Source: CAWARU01 sp963805795 (GTDB taxonomy: Bacteria > Pseudomonadota > Gammaproteobacteria > UBA6186 > Azoamicaceae). From it: DNA of 64,000 bases. The stretch's first letter is position 1; every line of letters begins with the position of its first letter. Location: positions 124,001-188,000 of the forward strand of contig CAWDVG010000001.1 of assembly GCA_963805795.1 (NCBI GenBank). The letters run 5' to 3'. A program made the translations under genes and the position numbers. Below, in pieces: positions 1-9,336 of the stretch. The notes below the pieces were generated by a model that worked only from the letters and a program-made list of their open reading frames with translations, had not been told where the DNA came from and did no database searches.

Positions 1-1736
1 CTCAGCTACGATTTCACCGCCATGCACACCTGCACCCGGACCAATATCGATGACATGATCGGCAGTCATAATGGCTTCTTCATCATGCTCTACCACAATG
101 ACGGTATTCCCGAGATCGCGTAAGATGCGTTAAAGTGTTTAATTAAACGCGCATTATCGCGCTGAATGCAGGCCAATAGAAGGCTCATCTAGAATATACA
201 TAACACCCACAAGCCCCGCGCCAATTTGGCTGGCAAGTCGAATACTTTGCGCTTCTCCACCCGAGAGCGTTTCCGCACTGCGATTCAGCGTAAATATTCT
301 AAACCCACATTCATTAAAAATTCTAAACGGCTAATAATTTCTTTTAATATTTTATTGGCAATTTGACCACGAGCCCCCGCTAATTTTAAATTCTTAAAAA
401 AAGTTTGACAATTGGCAATGGAAAGAGCTGTGACTTTAGGTAAAGTATAATCCCCAATAAACACATGGCGGGCAGCTTCTATTAAACGGGTGCCTTTACA
501 TTCTGGGCAGATTTTTTGTGTTAAGTAACGGGCCAGTTCTTCCCGGACATAATTGGATTCGGTTTCACGATAGCGACGTTCCATATTGGGTATAATGCCT
601 TCGAAGCTATGTTTGCGAGTAACCGTTCCGCCATTGTCTTGCTGATAATGAAATTTGATTTCAACTGTATCGCTGCCATAAAGCAAAATATGTTGAATTT
701 TATCCGGTAATTTTTTAAAGGGGATGTCTAAATCAAAACGATAATGTTTGGCAAGAGAACTAAGCATGCTAAAATAATAATAATTATCTTTGCTCCAGCC
801 GCGAATCGCACCATCGCTTAAACTTAAATTATCATCCACCACCACCTTTTCAGGATCAATAAATTGTTTCATTCCCAGGCCATCGCAAGTGGGACAGGCA
901 CCGCTGGGATTATTAAAAGAAAATAGGCGTGGTTCGAATTCTGTTAAACTATAGCCACATTCAGGGCAAGCAAATTTAGATGAAAAAGTGATTTCTTTAG
1001 TCACTTTATCTTTTTCTTCATGCAAAATGGCGATACGTACAATCCCATTGGAAAGCGTAAGAGCTGTTTCAAAAGAATCGGCTAAACGAGTTTTAATGTC
1101 CGCTTTTACTTTTAAGCGATCGACCACCACTTCAATGGTATGCTTGCGACGCAAGTCTAATTTGGGTGCTTCATCTAATTCGACTAAAACACCATCGATT
1201 CTGGCACGTACAAAACCTTGTGTTTTTAATTCTTCCAATTTTTGTAGATGTTCCCCTTTGCGTTCTTGCACCACAGGAGCCAGTAATATGATTTTAGTAT
1301 CTTCAGGTAGGTTTAATATATTATCAACCATTTGGCTGATGGTTTGAGCCGACAGTGCTTTTTGATGAGTCGGGCAATGAGGTATGCCTGTGCGTGCAAA
1401 AAGTAAACGACAATAATCGTAAATTTCAGTAATGGTACCCACCGTAGAACGGGGGTTATGAGAAGTGGCTTTTTGTTCAATGGATATGGCCGGCGATAAA
1501 CCTTCGATATGATCGACATCCGGTTTTTCCATTAAGGATAAAAATTGCCTTGCATAAGCAGAAAGGGATTCTACATAGCGTCTTTGTCCCTCGGCATATA
1601 GCGTATCAAAAGCCAACGACGACTTGCCAGAGCCCGATAAACCTGTAATCACGATCAATTTATCTCGTGGTATATCGAGATCAAGATTTTTCAGATTATG
1701 GGTTCTCGCCCCACGAATAGAAATATTGTGTTGCAT
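1..1736 (-). pseudogene. uvrA: UvrA excinuclease subunit A, N-terminal half, frameshifted; runs off left edge
   Basis: UvrA is the damage-recognition ATPase of nucleotide excision repair. The intact first frame (about 1736 down to 289) begins MQHNISIRGARTHNL and shows Walker A GLSGSGKSS (residues 32-40), the UvrB-binding region and zinc-finger CPEC/CPTC pairs. ATG at 1736 is chosen because it has AAGG just upstream and matches the family start. After LEYL the frame meets TGA, yet homology resumes at once in other frames: LSGGEAQSIRLASQIGAG, then LDEPSIGLH, then RDLGNTVIVVEHDEEA. Three single-base changes are needed near 291, 165 and 130, each in a short run of identical bases. The protein is otherwise well conserved, so this is either very recent decay or consensus error. 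The gene is divergent from the MFS-ssb pair with three genes between; uvrA next to ssb is a common gammaproteobacterial arrangement. About 360 residues lie outside the window. Confidence 0.85.
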
Positions 1737-1995
1737 AGCCTTAAGTCTCAAATTTTCGGTTTCGATTGAACTTGAATATGGGTCGCATAGAATGATATAG
1801 TGTATCTTAAATCGGAGCGTTATTGTACAAAAATCAGATTTATTTTTTTGTTTTGAATAAACAAAGGGTTTATGAGTAGATATTTGATTTTGTAAGTTGA
1901 GTAACTTTTAGATAATCTTTAACTTAAATAATGAAAAACGCAAAAATGTCTCGACTGTCTCGTAAGTATTCAGGCCATATGGTTGAATTTATGAA

Positions 1996-2112
1996 AACGT
2001 CCATATTTTCCTCAATTTTGCGTTAAAAATTTAACAAAAAAGCGGAGTTTACTATAGTAAATGAGCAATTTTTGTTAAATTTTTAACGCAAAATTGACAA
2101 AATATGGGCGTT
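1996..2112. repeat. Long imperfect inverted repeat (MITE/REP-like)
   Basis: Left arm 1996-2040 and right arm 2069-2112 are reverse complements with two to three mismatches and one single-base gap. They share the core TTTTGCGTTAAAAATTTAAC. The 28-nt loop holds a perfect 14-bp palindrome, TTTACTATAGTAAA (2048-2061). The element lies between uvrA and the ankyrin gene and encodes nothing visible. Part of the loop and right arm (2055-2077) recurs almost exactly at 37405-37427 on the other strand, which suggests a dispersed family. It has no T tract typical of an intrinsic terminator. Confidence 0.8.
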
Positions 2113-2127
2113 CTAAGATAGTGATGA

Positions 2128-2140
2128 ACAGTTACACTGT
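2128..2140. promoter_or_regulatory. Small palindrome upstream of ankyrin gene
   Basis: ACAGTTACACTGT is a perfect 5-3-5 palindrome 44 bp before the ankyrin start codon, in a place where a regulator could bind. It does not match the LexA consensus spacing (CTGT-N8-ACAG). No clear -10 or -35 is seen beside it. Function is unknown. Confidence 0.25.
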
Positions 2141-2183
2141 CTCTGATAGCGCCTATTAAAATTTCATAATATTGGAGAAAATA

Positions 2184-5100
2184 ATGGAAGTCATTTATGT
2201 ACTCATAGTAGCGATAGTCACTATTATTATTATCAAGTTTGAACCATTTGAGCCCTTGGTTGCTCTGGCTCATCAAAAATACCATCAAGCTAAGTATTAT
2301 ATTAAAAATCGCAGTAGTGCAAAAAAAGCTATCGAACCACAAAATGATTGTGATAGCAATAATAATAGGATTAATAATGATCCAGCTATATTAATATTAT
2401 CTGAGATAGTGATTGGTAATACATACGCAGTAAAACGTTTCATCAATGGAAAACTATATGGAATTGAACCATCAGTCAGACCAGATTGGGAACTGTACTC
2501 TATTTTATATCCAGCGGCAAATTATAATCAATCAAAGATAGTTGAATATTTAATTAACCTAAATCAGGAAATTCTAAGAGAAGGGAAAGCATCTGTCTCC
2601 GATTGGGGTTGGTTAGGAGTCACTTTTAGAGCGGCAAAATATGGGAATTATGCAGTATTAGAAAAATTATTAGATGGATTCTTATCCTTAAAAATTAAGC
2701 TTAGAATTCAATTGGATTTAGCGATTCTTTTTAATAATCTCATCATCATTGCGGCCTCTTACGGGCAAAATGAGGTTATCGAACTTTTGATAAGAAAACA
2801 CCCCCTCAACAAGCAACCTTTACCACAGCCTTTCCTAATTGTTAATCATCCTTTTCGGACCCGAGTATTCTTGAGCGAAGATGAAAATGCCGGTCTTGAG
2901 CCAAATAAGTATTTTCTTGGCTCCAGTTTGCCCAAAAGGAATTTGGGGCCAGCCATGCATGAGGCTGCAAGAAATGGACACTGTGAGACGATAGCACTTT
3001 TGGTGGATCATGGATTTTCCGTTAATTATTCCTCCACCCGAGTGTCTGCTTATTATCCCTTTCCCCTAGTGGATCATGAATCTTCTGTTCATTACCCTTT
3101 TCCCCTTCGATGGGGACAAACTCCCCTGATGGTGGCTGTTATAAATCAACAAGCAGCAGCAGTGAAAAAATTAATATCTATCAAACATCAAGAAAATAAT
3201 GAAATAAAGTTAAGTATAGATTTTAGTTTAAAGGATGGTTTGGGTGAAGATATCATAGATTACATTTTTTCATTATCATCTAAAAATATTTACAGCAATA
3301 AAACAATTATCAGAGCGCTTTTGGCTGTTGAACCCATTATTGAACAGTTAAAAAGGGATACAAAAAGACTGAGCCATGCTCTAGGACTTTGCGGGGATAC
3401 TGAAATCATAGATGAACTCATAAAAAATTTTAAAATTTCATACGAAATTATTTTAGATGCAATTTTCCAATCTATTGTTGTACAGAAAAATTCAAGCATA
3501 GCAGTCCATTTGCTGAAAATATTAGATCATCAATTCATAAAAAAAGGTCTTAATGATGAAGATGCAGCATTACATAAATTTGGGTTTCATTGTTTGCTGG
3601 ATGCTGCATCAGGTGAAGGTCTACACACCTTAATTCCAATATTATTGAAGATGGGGGCAAACATTAATGAGCAATGTGCTGGGAGTAAAAAAACAGCCTT
3701 GATGTTTGCTGCTTGTCGAGTATCCAATAATGTTGATGTAATAACACAACTGCTAGCAGCACCAAACATCAATCTGAACCTCAGTTCGAACAAAAATAAA
3801 ACGGCTTTAATGTATGCCCTTGAGAAGGGGGTGAAAGAGAATATAGCGATACTAATATGGGCAGATATTAAAAATAATGCCCTCTGCAAAGATCCTTCTT
3901 GTGTGACCATAGAATCTGTTCCGAAATCTGTTCAAGTGTTATTGTATGATATTTTTTCCAAGCCAAGTTTTAAACTTGTGTTAGATAAAGATGAAAATTT
4001 CGTTCTTAGTATGGAAGATCCCAAAATAAAAAATGAATTGGCTGGAATTGATGAGTCCATTAAGCAGCTCACTGTTTCTAGAGAAACCATAAAAAAAGTG
4101 ATTGAAGAAGTTGAACGTCAACCAGGGAAAAATAATGTTTCACAGCTAGTTTCTCTTATATACGAACATAGTCCAGAAAAGACCGAATTCGTTTTTGAAT
4201 CATTAAAGAAAATGATTTTTGGAATGCCGGATAGACTTGATTGGTCTTATTTAGAAAAGGTTATTTTTACAAAAATAAGGGAAACCAACCAAGAAATTGA
4301 AGATGATATTACGAAACTAAGTCCCTATTTGGAAAGTCCAGGGCTTACAGCAGCAAATGCAGTGAGAAGAATACAGAAAAAAAAGGATGAGCTTAAACGT
4401 TTAAGAACGGAACATCAAAATATACTAGAAAATATGCCAGGACATCACCTTAAAAAAGACCCTACACATCCACCCATAAAAAAAGGTATTCCCGAAACAG
4501 AACAAGCAAAAGCCTTATTTGTACAGTTTGATAGTCTTTATGACAAAACACATTTAGAGATACTCAATCACTATCTAGCTGAAAATTTGAAAGATTACAC
4601 GGGTTTAAAAGAAACATTAGATGCTGCGTTTAATGCCTGTTTTTCTTTTCAAAAAGAATTGATAGATTCATGCCAAAGTTTACTTGTCTTTAAATCGAAA
4701 ATCAAAGATTTGCTCATACAGTATCATTCTGGAATCAAAAACCTGCAAAAAGAGCTTCGTGAACAGGAAAAAGCAAGACATCAAACCGAATTGAAAAAAT
4801 TACAGGATGATAAAAAAGCAAAAGTAGATCTCCAAACAGATAAAAAAGTACTCAACGAAAAAGAACAAGAAGACTCTATAATAGTTGCCAGGGCTCTCAA
4901 AAGACAAGCTTGGTTTAACTTAATAGCAAAGCGCAAGAAAGAAAAAGATGAGACAGATCTGAAAAGAAGGAGGGAAAAAGAAAGTAAACAAAAGGGCCCA
5001 GTTATATTCATGGGAACAACAGCTGCTCAATTACAAGAACCAAAGACAAGGTATGGTGCATCGAGAGTTTATTCAAGTCGAATGGGATTAGCAGGTGGTA

Positions 5101-6089
5101 GCGGTAGCGCTGGTTGTAATGATGGCTCTTCGGGTAGTAGCGGTAGTTCGGATTCAGCTGGTAGACTCTTCAAGAGAACGACTGGATTAAATTTTGCAGC
5201 GCCCATTGAACATTTTGTTAAAAAACAAGAAGAACTTGAGAAATTAACGAATATAATACAGTCATTACAGGAACCCATGCTAAAAAATCAAAAGGAAAAT
5301 GACGAAGATATCATGGTTCTGCGTTATGCATTGCTTGGAACGATTGCACGTATTATGGAACATAGTAAAAAAATGCCTAATATTCAGGGCCTTTCTCGTG
5401 AAGATGCAGTAAAATGTAGAGATAGAATATTTCATGGTCAACATCATTTATTTAATGAAATGGATATGATTCTTTTTAATAATAAGTTAAAAGCCGATAA
5501 CGGTATTGTCGATCCAAAATCTTTTCAGCACATGTTACACATTAATGAAATGATCATTGATCTTGCGCTTAAACTTATTATCTTTCTAAAGAACAAGGGC
5601 AATAAAATGACTAAACCGGTGGCAAGTACGGCTACTGCTAGCCAGATCCAACAACCCAAGACAGAATTTTCAGAATCACCACTCGATTCAAAATTACTTG
5701 CAGACATTCTGAGGGGTGAAGAACCCAAGGATCCTTCCATCGATGTTTGCTTAGCAGAACTGAAAACCAGTTTCTCAAGACTTCTTAGACTTAAGAAATA
5801 TGTCTTTAAACAGCATCACTATGCATCGATTCAGCATGGCTCTTCCATCCTGGAAGCCGCATTTGGATTTTTATTTGCGAAATTAGGAATCTTTGCTTCG
5901 GTTCTTAAACGAAAGAACTTTCAAGAATATACAAAAAATAATGCTGCAGGTTTGCTAGATACATATATTGACTATGGAAATAGTTTTAGGCACGGCGAAG
6001 ATATTAATTTAGAAGAGGTATTAAGTATTATCATGGGTTTAGAAGACCAAGATAAGAAGCCACATGCTATAAAAATACAGGCAAGATAA
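2184..6089 (+). CDS. Ankyrin-repeat protein with N-terminal membrane segment, effector candidate (1301 aa)
   Basis: ATG 2184 is chosen over an upstream TTG (2172) because GGAGAAA lies at 2174-2180. Residues 1-20 form a hydrophobic segment followed by basic and polar sequence, so the protein may be membrane-anchored. Ankyrin-like repeats follow in the first 600 residues, clearest at AMHEAARNGHCETIALLVDHG, TPLMVAVI and KTALMFAACR. Next come predicted coiled coil (about 620-960, rich in E/K/Q) and a low-complexity Gly/Ser stretch (about residues 975-995). The C-terminal 300 residues are helical and contain two RxxxH/RHG-type motifs, R1079-H1084 and N1266-R1269-H1270, that resemble HEPN domains. 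No enzyme function is assigned. Size, ankyrin repeats and coiled coil fit secreted effectors of intracellular Gammaproteobacteria, but no secretion signal was demonstrated. Confidence 0.85.
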   Translation: MEVIYVLIVAIVTIIIIKFEPFEPLVALAHQKYHQAKYYIKNRSSAKKAIEPQNDCDSNNNRINNDPAILILSEIVIGNTYAVKRFINGKLYGIEPSVRPDWELYSILYPAANYNQSKIVEYLINLNQEILREGKASVSDWGWLGVTFRAAKYGNYAVLEKLLDGFLSLKIKLRIQLDLAILFNNLIIIAASYGQNEVIELLIRKHPLNKQPLPQPFLIVNHPFRTRVFLSEDENAGLEPNKYFLGSSLPKRNLGPAMHEAARNGHCETIALLVDHGFSVNYSSTRVSAYYPFPLVDHESSVHYPFPLRWGQTPLMVAVINQQAAAVKKLISIKHQENNEIKLSIDFSLKDGLGEDIIDYIFSLSSKNIYSNKTIIRALLAVEPIIEQLKRDTKRLSHALGLCGDTEIIDELIKNFKISYEIILDAIFQSIVVQKNSSIAVHLLKILDHQFIKKGLNDEDAALHKFGFHCLLDAASGEGLHTLIPILLKMGANINEQCAGSKKTALMFAACRVSNNVDVITQLLAAPNINLNLSSNKNKTALMYALEKGVKENIAILIWADIKNNALCKDPSCVTIESVPKSVQVLLYDIFSKPSFKLVLDKDENFVLSMEDPKIKNELAGIDESIKQLTVSRETIKKVIEEVERQPGKNNVSQLVSLIYEHSPEKTEFVFESLKKMIFGMPDRLDWSYLEKVIFTKIRETNQEIEDDITKLSPYLESPGLTAANAVRRIQKKKDELKRLRTEHQNILENMPGHHLKKDPTHPPIKKGIPETEQAKALFVQFDSLYDKTHLEILNHYLAENLKDYTGLKETLDAAFNACFSFQKELIDSCQSLLVFKSKIKDLLIQYHSGIKNLQKELREQEKARHQTELKKLQDDKKAKVDLQTDKKVLNEKEQEDSIIVARALKRQAWFNLIAKRKKEKDETDLKRRREKESKQKGPVIFMGTTAAQLQEPKTRYGASRVYSSRMGLAGGSGSAGCNDGSSGSSGSSDSAGRLFKRTTGLNFAAPIEHFVKKQEELEKLTNIIQSLQEPMLKNQKENDEDIMVLRYALLGTIARIMEHSKKMPNIQGLSREDAVKCRDRIFHGQHHLFNEMDMILFNNKLKADNGIVDPKSFQHMLHINEMIIDLALKLIIFLKNKGNKMTKPVASTATASQIQQPKTEFSESPLDSKLLADILRGEEPKDPSIDVCLAELKTSFSRLLRLKKYVFKQHHYASIQHGSSILEAAFGFLFAKLGIFASVLKRKNFQEYTKNNAAGLLDTYIDYGNSFRHGEDINLEEVLSIIMGLEDQDKKPHAIKIQAR

Positions 6090-6120
6090 AGCCATATTTC
6101 ATATTTTTAAGCTTATCGTA

Positions 6121-6831
6121 TCAAAAATAATAGGCCAGGCCTATTTCAAATATACTCGATTTAGGAGCAACCATGGTAAATTTATTGGTCGAGCTATCGG
6201 GATCAAAACCAAAACGATTGGTCTTTTTATAAGATGACCAACTATATTCTAAGCGTACAGCAAAATTACTACAGAAATATTGACTTACTCCTAAACCATA
6301 ACGAATCAAAGGTAAATAAGTATTCATTTTGGGAATAGTAATTTCAGTGGTCTCTAACCTAAAATTGCGTACCCCATAGCCCAAACGGCCATAGAAGAGA
6401 GAGCAATCTGAAAAATAAAAACCCGGTAAGATTGATAGACTATAAGCATCGCGCAAACGATAGGTTGCGTGATTATTATTAGAATGTATCAGTTCCAGAT
6501 TAAAATTTCGATATTGCAGTGAGCTTAAGCTCGCAGTGCCCTCTAATGCTAAGTAGAGTATTGAAAAAGTGGGATTGATGTTACATAAATTAAAAGTATA
6601 ACCTGCAAATAGAGAACCTGTATAGCCCCTTGCACCTAAAAGATCTTTTTGGATGACAGCAAAATTACCTGGCTGACTAGTGACTGTATTTTGCTTAAAA
6701 ACACCTGATTCAGGCCCTATGCTGACACCAACGTATATATTTTCTTCGCCTAAAGCAGGCAACGAGAAGCTAAACAGAGGGAAACAAAAACTTGAAACAA
6801 TCAGGACTCTATGAATTTTCTTTGACACCAT
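6121..6831 (-). CDS. Outer-membrane beta-barrel protein (236 aa)
   Basis: The start is ATG 6831, which has GGAGGA a few bases upstream; a start 18 bp earlier would place that Shine-Dalgarno inside the gene. A signal peptide is visible (basic MVSKK, then a hydrophobic core, then SLPALG). The mature part alternates short beta-strand-like stretches ending in aromatic residues (YVGVSIG, SLFAGYTF, LFYGRLGYGV, RLEYSWSSY). It finishes in IGLAYYF, the terminal-aromatic signature recognised by the BAM machinery. This is the pattern of an 8-stranded OmpA/opacity-type barrel. It probably sits in the outer membrane as a surface antigen or porin-like protein. It converges on the preceding ankyrin gene, with about 30 bp between stop codons. 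The precise family is not recognised. Confidence 0.8.
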   Translation of the reverse strand: MVSKKIHRVLIVSSFCFPLFSFSLPALGEENIYVGVSIGPESGVFKQNTVTSQPGNFAVIQKDLLGARGYTGSLFAGYTFNLCNINPTFSILYLALEGTASLSSLQYRNFNLELIHSNNNHATYRLRDAYSLSILPGFYFSDCSLFYGRLGYGVRNFRLETTEITIPKMNTYLPLIRYGLGVSQYFCSNFAVRLEYSWSSYKKTNRFGFDPDSSTNKFTMVAPKSSIFEIGLAYYF

Positions 6832-7189
6832 GCACTCCTCCATCCACAATCTATATTAGTGTTTATAGCTCATAATTATGTTTTGTACAGTTTAGAGACC
6901 GCTAAATTATTCTGATTTAATCAACTGATAATTAATTTTTGAAGTTGGGATTATTCTGTGGAATCATTTAACATTGAAGCAAAAAAATAAAGGAGCTAAT
7001 TTTTGGTATTGTTTTAATTCTTTTATTCAGGCGAGCAGCGTAGCTATTTATAAAATTAGTTGTAATACCTCGTAAGCCTTCTCTAATCTTTATAAATCTT
7101 TAAAATGAGCTAGTCTTAAATATATGAAGACATATTTTAAGTGGTCAATCGTATGGGATGACTATGAGTATGTTGTTGGAGATAGTATC

Positions 7190-7438
7190 ATGAGAAAGAT
7201 GATTATTTTATTATTGTCAGTGTTGAGTCTAACTCTTATTTCAGGACAAGCATCTGCACATAGATGGCGTAATTGCGATGTTTGGTGGCAAAACGGTGTG
7301 AAATATGTCAGTTGTTACAAATATCGTGGTCATGGTTATTATTACCATCATCGACATCATAATGGGTATTGGGGACATCATTATGGTTATCATGGTGGCC
7401 ATCATGGTCATCATGGAGGACATGGACACCATCGGTAA
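7190..7438 (+). CDS. Small histidine-rich secreted protein (82 aa)
   Basis: ATG 7190 follows TTGGAGA and starts an ordinary signal peptide (MRKMIILLLSVLSLTLISG, cleavage after QASA). The mature part has two cysteines (NCDVWW and VSCYKY) followed by a tail almost wholly of His, Gly and Tyr (YYYHHRHH, GHHGHHGGHGHH). Such tails bind Ni, Cu or Zn, so a periplasmic or secreted metal buffer is a reasonable inference. An upstream in-frame ATG (7124) would add 22 residues and bury the signal peptide, so it is disfavoured. About 350 bp upstream (6832-7189) holds no gene and only AT-rich sequence. No close family is recognised. Confidence 0.7.
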   Translation: MRKMIILLLSVLSLTLISGQASAHRWRNCDVWWQNGVKYVSCYKYRGHGYYYHHRHHNGYWGHHYGYHGGHHGHHGGHGHHR

Positions 7439-7508
7439 CAGAAATAAGGAAATACTGATAAATAGGACAGGGAATAGGATAGGATCTTAGATTGAAATTG
7501 AGAGACAT

Positions 7509-8726
7509 ATGCAGACTAGGCTTCGGCTTCGCATGAAAGCGCCTGAGCGTCGGGCGCTTTTAACTTTGACATCTATTTATGCTTTGCGAATGCTGGGCTT
7601 ATTTATGATTTTGCCTGTGTTTGCAATTTATGCTCAACAACTCACGAGTGTAACACCCTTAAGTATTGGGATTGCTTTAGGTATTTATGGCCTAACCCAA
7701 GCCTTATTTCAGATCCCATTCGGATATATATCCGATCGACTGGGACGTAAACCTCTTATTATCATAGGGCTGTTATTGTTATTGTTAGGCAGTGTTATTG
7801 CAGCGATGTCGCAATCCATTTTTGGAGTGATCGTGGGTAGAGGTATACAAGGTATGGGAGCCACTGGAGGCGTAATGATGGCCCTGCTTTCTGATTTGAT
7901 TCGGGAAGAACTGCGTTTACGTGCCATGGCTTGCATTGGAATTTCGATTGGCGTTTCTTTTGCTTTGGCTTTTATTTTAGGGCCTATATTAGGCGACTGG
8001 TTAGGTGTGCAAGGGATTTTTTGGGTAACCGCTTTATTTTCTCTGCTTGCAATTGGTGTGGTGATGAAAATGTTACCTAATAATACCAGTACTAATTTGT
8101 CTATCTCAGAAAGTTTAACTAATAAAACATTATTGCTAAGTTCTTTGAGAACATCTGGACTTTTACCTTTATATGTAGGTGTCTTAATCTTACATGCCAG
8201 TTTGACAGCTGTATTTTTAAAGCTCCCCCAAGCAGTCGACAATTTTCAATTTGAAAATGGGCAGATTTGGAAATTTTATTTACCTATCTTACTCGCTTCA
8301 TTCATTTTAACGATCCCTATTATTCTCTTCATGGAAAAAACAAAGCAAGTTAAGGAGCAAACGACTTGGATTATTTTACTGCTGGCATTGGCAGAATTAG
8401 CTATGTTGTTATTATTTAAATCTTTTTTAGGCTTAAGTATTAGTATGACATTATTTTTTACTGCATTTAATGTTTTAGAAGCCAGTTTGCCTTCTCTTAT
8501 TTCAAAAAGTGTTCCAACTCTCATTAAGGGAACAGCGCTTGGCACTTTTTCGGCTTTACAATTTTTAGGGTTGTTTTTAGGCGGACTATTTGGGGGACTA
8601 TTAGATAGTTGGGGTGGGCTGGTTGCAGTCTTCCTCTTTTGCGTTATACTGGCCCTTGGCTGGTTTTTCTTTTGGATAATTCACACAGTTAATATAAAAG
8701 AGGTAAATTATGGCAGGTTTAAATAA
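7509..8726 (+). CDS. MFS transporter, drug:H+ antiporter-like (405 aa)
   Basis: This is a twelve-helix major-facilitator protein of normal length. The loop between helices 2 and 3 carries the MFS motif GYISDRLGRKPLI, and helix 5 carries a motif-C-like glycine pattern (AFILGPILGDWLG). It resembles the YajR-type inner-membrane exporters but lacks the extra C-terminal cytosolic domain of YajR. The last 17 bases overlap the start of ssb, so the two are probably co-transcribed. Substrate cannot be read from the sequence. Confidence 0.85.
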   Translation: MQTRLRLRMKAPERRALLTLTSIYALRMLGLFMILPVFAIYAQQLTSVTPLSIGIALGIYGLTQALFQIPFGYISDRLGRKPLIIIGLLLLLLGSVIAAMSQSIFGVIVGRGIQGMGATGGVMMALLSDLIREELRLRAMACIGISIGVSFALAFILGPILGDWLGVQGIFWVTALFSLLAIGVVMKMLPNNTSTNLSISESLTNKTLLLSSLRTSGLLPLYVGVLILHASLTAVFLKLPQAVDNFQFENGQIWKFYLPILLASFILTIPIILFMEKTKQVKEQTTWIILLLALAELAMLLLFKSFLGLSISMTLFFTAFNVLEASLPSLISKSVPTLIKGTALGTFSALQFLGLFLGGLFGGLLDSWGGLVAVFLFCVILALGWFFFWIIHTVNIKEVNYGRFK

Positions 8727-9192
8727 AGTAATGATTATTGGCAACTTGGGTGCAGATCCTGAAGTTCGTTATATGCCTTCAGGTGGGGCTGTTACTAATA
8801 TTCGAGTGGCGACCAGTGAAGTTTGGAAAGATAAACAAACCGGTGAGAAACAAGAAAGAACTGAATGGCACCGTATTACACTGTTCAATCGTATTGGTGA
8901 AATCGCTGCGCAATATTTGCGAAAAGGCTCACGAGTATTTGTTGAGGGCTCTTTAAGAACCAATAAATGGCAAGATCCCAACGGCAATGATCGCTACAGT
9001 ACGGATATTATTGCAAGTAGTATGCAATTAATGGATTCCAAAGGCGCTGGCGCTGGGGCAAGTTTTGATGAATCCAATATGCCTCCTGCAGAAGGCCAAT
9101 ATCAAGCAAAAGCACCAATGGGTGGTGGAACAAAGGCACCCGTGGCTGCAACGACGCTGGATGAAGATTTTGATGATGATATCCCGTTCTAA
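8710..9192 (+). CDS. ssb: Single-stranded DNA-binding protein
   Basis: SSB coats single-stranded DNA in replication, recombination and repair, and recruits partners through its tail. The N-terminal OB fold (about residues 1-110) includes NKVMIIGNLGADPEVRY and the conserved TEWHRI and VEGSLRT segments. A Gly/Ala/Pro-rich linker follows, and the protein ends in the acidic tip DEDFDDDIPF, which binds partner proteins. Length (160 aa) is typical. GAGGTAAATT lies directly before the ATG, within the end of the MFS gene. An intrinsic terminator follows. Confidence 0.97.
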   Translation: MAGLNKVMIIGNLGADPEVRYMPSGGAVTNIRVATSEVWKDKQTGEKQERTEWHRITLFNRIGEIAAQYLRKGSRVFVEGSLRTNKWQDPNGNDRYSTDIIASSMQLMDSKGAGAGASFDESNMPPAEGQYQAKAPMGGGTKAPVAATTLDEDFDDDIPF

Positions 9193-9228
9193 AAACCACC
9201 ATTAACTGTTTTGTTAATATTTTAACAA

Positions 9229-9255
9229 AGGCTCACATTTTGTGGGCCTTTTTTA
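9229..9255 (+). terminator. Intrinsic terminator after ssb
   Basis: AGGCTCACA pairs with TGTGGGCCT (one G-T pair) around a TTT loop, followed by TTTTTT. It closes the MFS-ssb unit 36 bp after the ssb stop. Confidence 0.85.
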
Positions 9256-9336
9256 TTTTTAAGTTGTTAATTTTGTATTTACACAATAATTATTATTTGA
9301 TACCATATATAAAATGTTGCGTTATAGGTGATTCGA

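Noticed and set aside
1313..1519. Second open frame inside uvrA
   Set aside because: A shadow of uvrA in another frame, with no ribosome site.
2127..2141. LexA box before the ankyrin gene
   Set aside because: The inner spacing is 3 rather than 8 bp, so it does not fit the SOS consensus.
2052..2342. Minus-strand open frame across the inverted repeat and ankyrin start
   Set aside because: It overlaps the better-supported gene and the hairpin; no ribosome site.
7241..7508. Several frames rich in Met/Ile/His over the His-rich gene
   Set aside because: They are reflections of the CAT/CAC repeats in the poly-His tail.
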